From: CAYTLQ01 sp964438715
GTDB lineage: Bacteria; Bacteroidota; Ignavibacteria; Ignavibacteriales; Ignavibacteriaceae
NCBI GenBank assembly: GCA_964438715.1
Contig: CAYTLQ010000314.1
Span: forward strand, 1-6,869
DNA: 6,869 bases
Reading direction: 5' to 3'
Below the pieces are notes generated by a model. It ran no database searches and was not told the DNA's origin. It was given only the letters and a program-made list of their open reading frames with translations. This document shows positions 6,508 to 6,869 of this stretch, piece by piece; positions within the stretch are counted from its first letter, which is position 1; each line of letters begins with the position of its first letter. A program made the translations under genes and the position numbers.

Positions 6508-6537
6508 TCTATATTTCAGTAAAAAACAAATAATTAT

Positions 6538-6566
6538 TTAATATACATAATACACTGGATCATCAA
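6538..6566 (-). promoter_or_regulatory. candidate sigma-70-like promoter of the amidase gene
   Basis: Read on the minus strand, TTGATG (6566-6561) is followed after 17 bases by TATTAA (6543-6538). This would place a transcript start near 6531 and a leader of roughly 25 bases before the ATG at 6507. Each box matches its consensus at four of six positions, so in DNA this AT-rich the match could be chance. Confidence 0.3.
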
Positions 6567-6577
6567 AACTTTAAAAC

Positions 6578-6611
6578 AAAAAAGGCGCCTTTCTTTCGAT
6601 CAGCGCCTTTT
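6578..6611 (-). terminator. intrinsic terminator of the T9SS-cargo gene
   Basis: On the minus strand AAAAGGCGC (6611-6603) pairs with GCGCCTTTT (6588-6580) around a 14-base loop. The descending arm runs into six Ts (6583-6578). It starts 24 bases after the stop codon of the T9SS-cargo gene and separates that gene from the amidase promoter. The complementary arms also end in Ts on the plus strand (four), so weak bidirectional action is possible. Confidence 0.85.
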
Positions 6612-6635
6612 GTCGAAGAAGAGGAGATTGCCCTC

Positions 6636-6869
6636 TTATTTTAATATTGTCATTTTTCTGGTAATCTTTACATCACCGGCATTAAGCTGATAAAAATAGA
6701 TTCCGGATGAAAGATTATTTGCATTGAAATTAACCTTATGTGAGCCTTCAGCATAAGTACCGGAAACCAACTCTGCAACCATTTCTCCAACAAGGTTATA
6801 AACTCTAAGAGTAATATCCGAGCTCTTTTCCAATGTAAAAGAAATTGTGGTAACCGGGTTAAAAGGATT
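6636..6869 (-). CDS. C-terminal end of a T9SS-exported protein (sorting domain, partial)
   Basis: Only the last 77 residues are in the window; the gene enters from the right edge with its start outside. The visible part is a complete type A T9SS/Por C-terminal sorting domain. It comprises NPFNPVTTISFYME at the edge, LRVYNLVGEMVAELVSGTYA, a Gly-Ser-His turn, VNFNANNLSSGIYFYQL and the basic end VKITRKMTILK. Such tails direct proteins across the outer membrane through the type IX system and are cleaved at the cell surface, where the cargo is anchored or released. The function of the cargo domain cannot be known from this piece. The in-frame Met at 6833 is internal, since the NPFNP motif continues upstream of it. 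The terminator at 6611-6578 follows the stop. Confidence 0.93.
   Translation of the reverse strand, partial: NPFNPVTTISFTLEKSSDITLRVYNLVGEMVAELVSGTYAEGSHKVNFNANNLSSGIYFYQLNAGDVKITRKMTILK

Noticed and set aside
1..6869. Novel defence system, CRISPR array or mobile element
   Set aside because: No repeat array, transposase, integrase, reverse transcriptase or toxin-antitoxin pattern was seen on either strand.

Overview
The window is low-GC bacterial DNA. It most likely comes from the Ignavibacteria / Chlorobi-Bacteroidetes side of the tree. The best evidence is the right edge, where a minus-strand gene ends in a textbook type IX secretion (Por) C-terminal sorting domain: an NPFNP motif, a GEMVAEL-type strand, SSGIYFYQL, and a basic tail ending KMTILK. 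Weak or absent Shine-Dalgarno sequences at several starts fit this. The lineage call is inference, not a database match.

Layout. Positions 1-67 may hold the last 21 codons of an upstream gene. Positions 230-651 are a decayed fur/perR-family regulator. It is recognisable from N-terminus to C-terminus but carries two in-frame stops, a frameshift and substitutions at metal-ligand positions. Positions 652-996 contain no gene I can recognise. Two plus-strand genes follow, 17 bases apart: an exported six-repeat PD40 (TolB-like) beta-propeller protein (997-2031) and an exported M28 zinc peptidase with PA and PDZ domains (2049-3839). They end at a strong intrinsic terminator (3862-3891). The T-tract of that terminator stops five bases before the ATG of a ribonuclease HI gene (3897-4358).

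RNase HI converges, one base apart, on a minus-strand GNAT acetyltransferase (4360-4842). An AT-rich divergent intergenic region separates the acetyltransferase from a plus-strand LD-carboxypeptidase of family S66 (4921-5865). That gene in turn converges, six bases apart, on a minus-strand PGRP/amidase_2 N-acetylmuramoyl-L-alanine amidase (5872-6507). Upstream of the amidase are a candidate promoter and the terminator (6578-6611) of the T9SS-cargo gene, whose 3' end (6636-6869) closes the window.

How the genes relate. The propeller and the M28 peptidase look like one operon for envelope or extracellular peptide processing. The carboxypeptidase and amidase both cut peptidoglycan peptides or the bond linking them to the glycan, but they lie on opposite strands. 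RNase HI and the acetyltransferase are housekeeping-type genes. I see no mobile element, CRISPR array, tRNA or rRNA, and no convincing new multi-gene system. The least ordinary feature is the fur-family pseudogene, which can only be seen by joining two reading frames.
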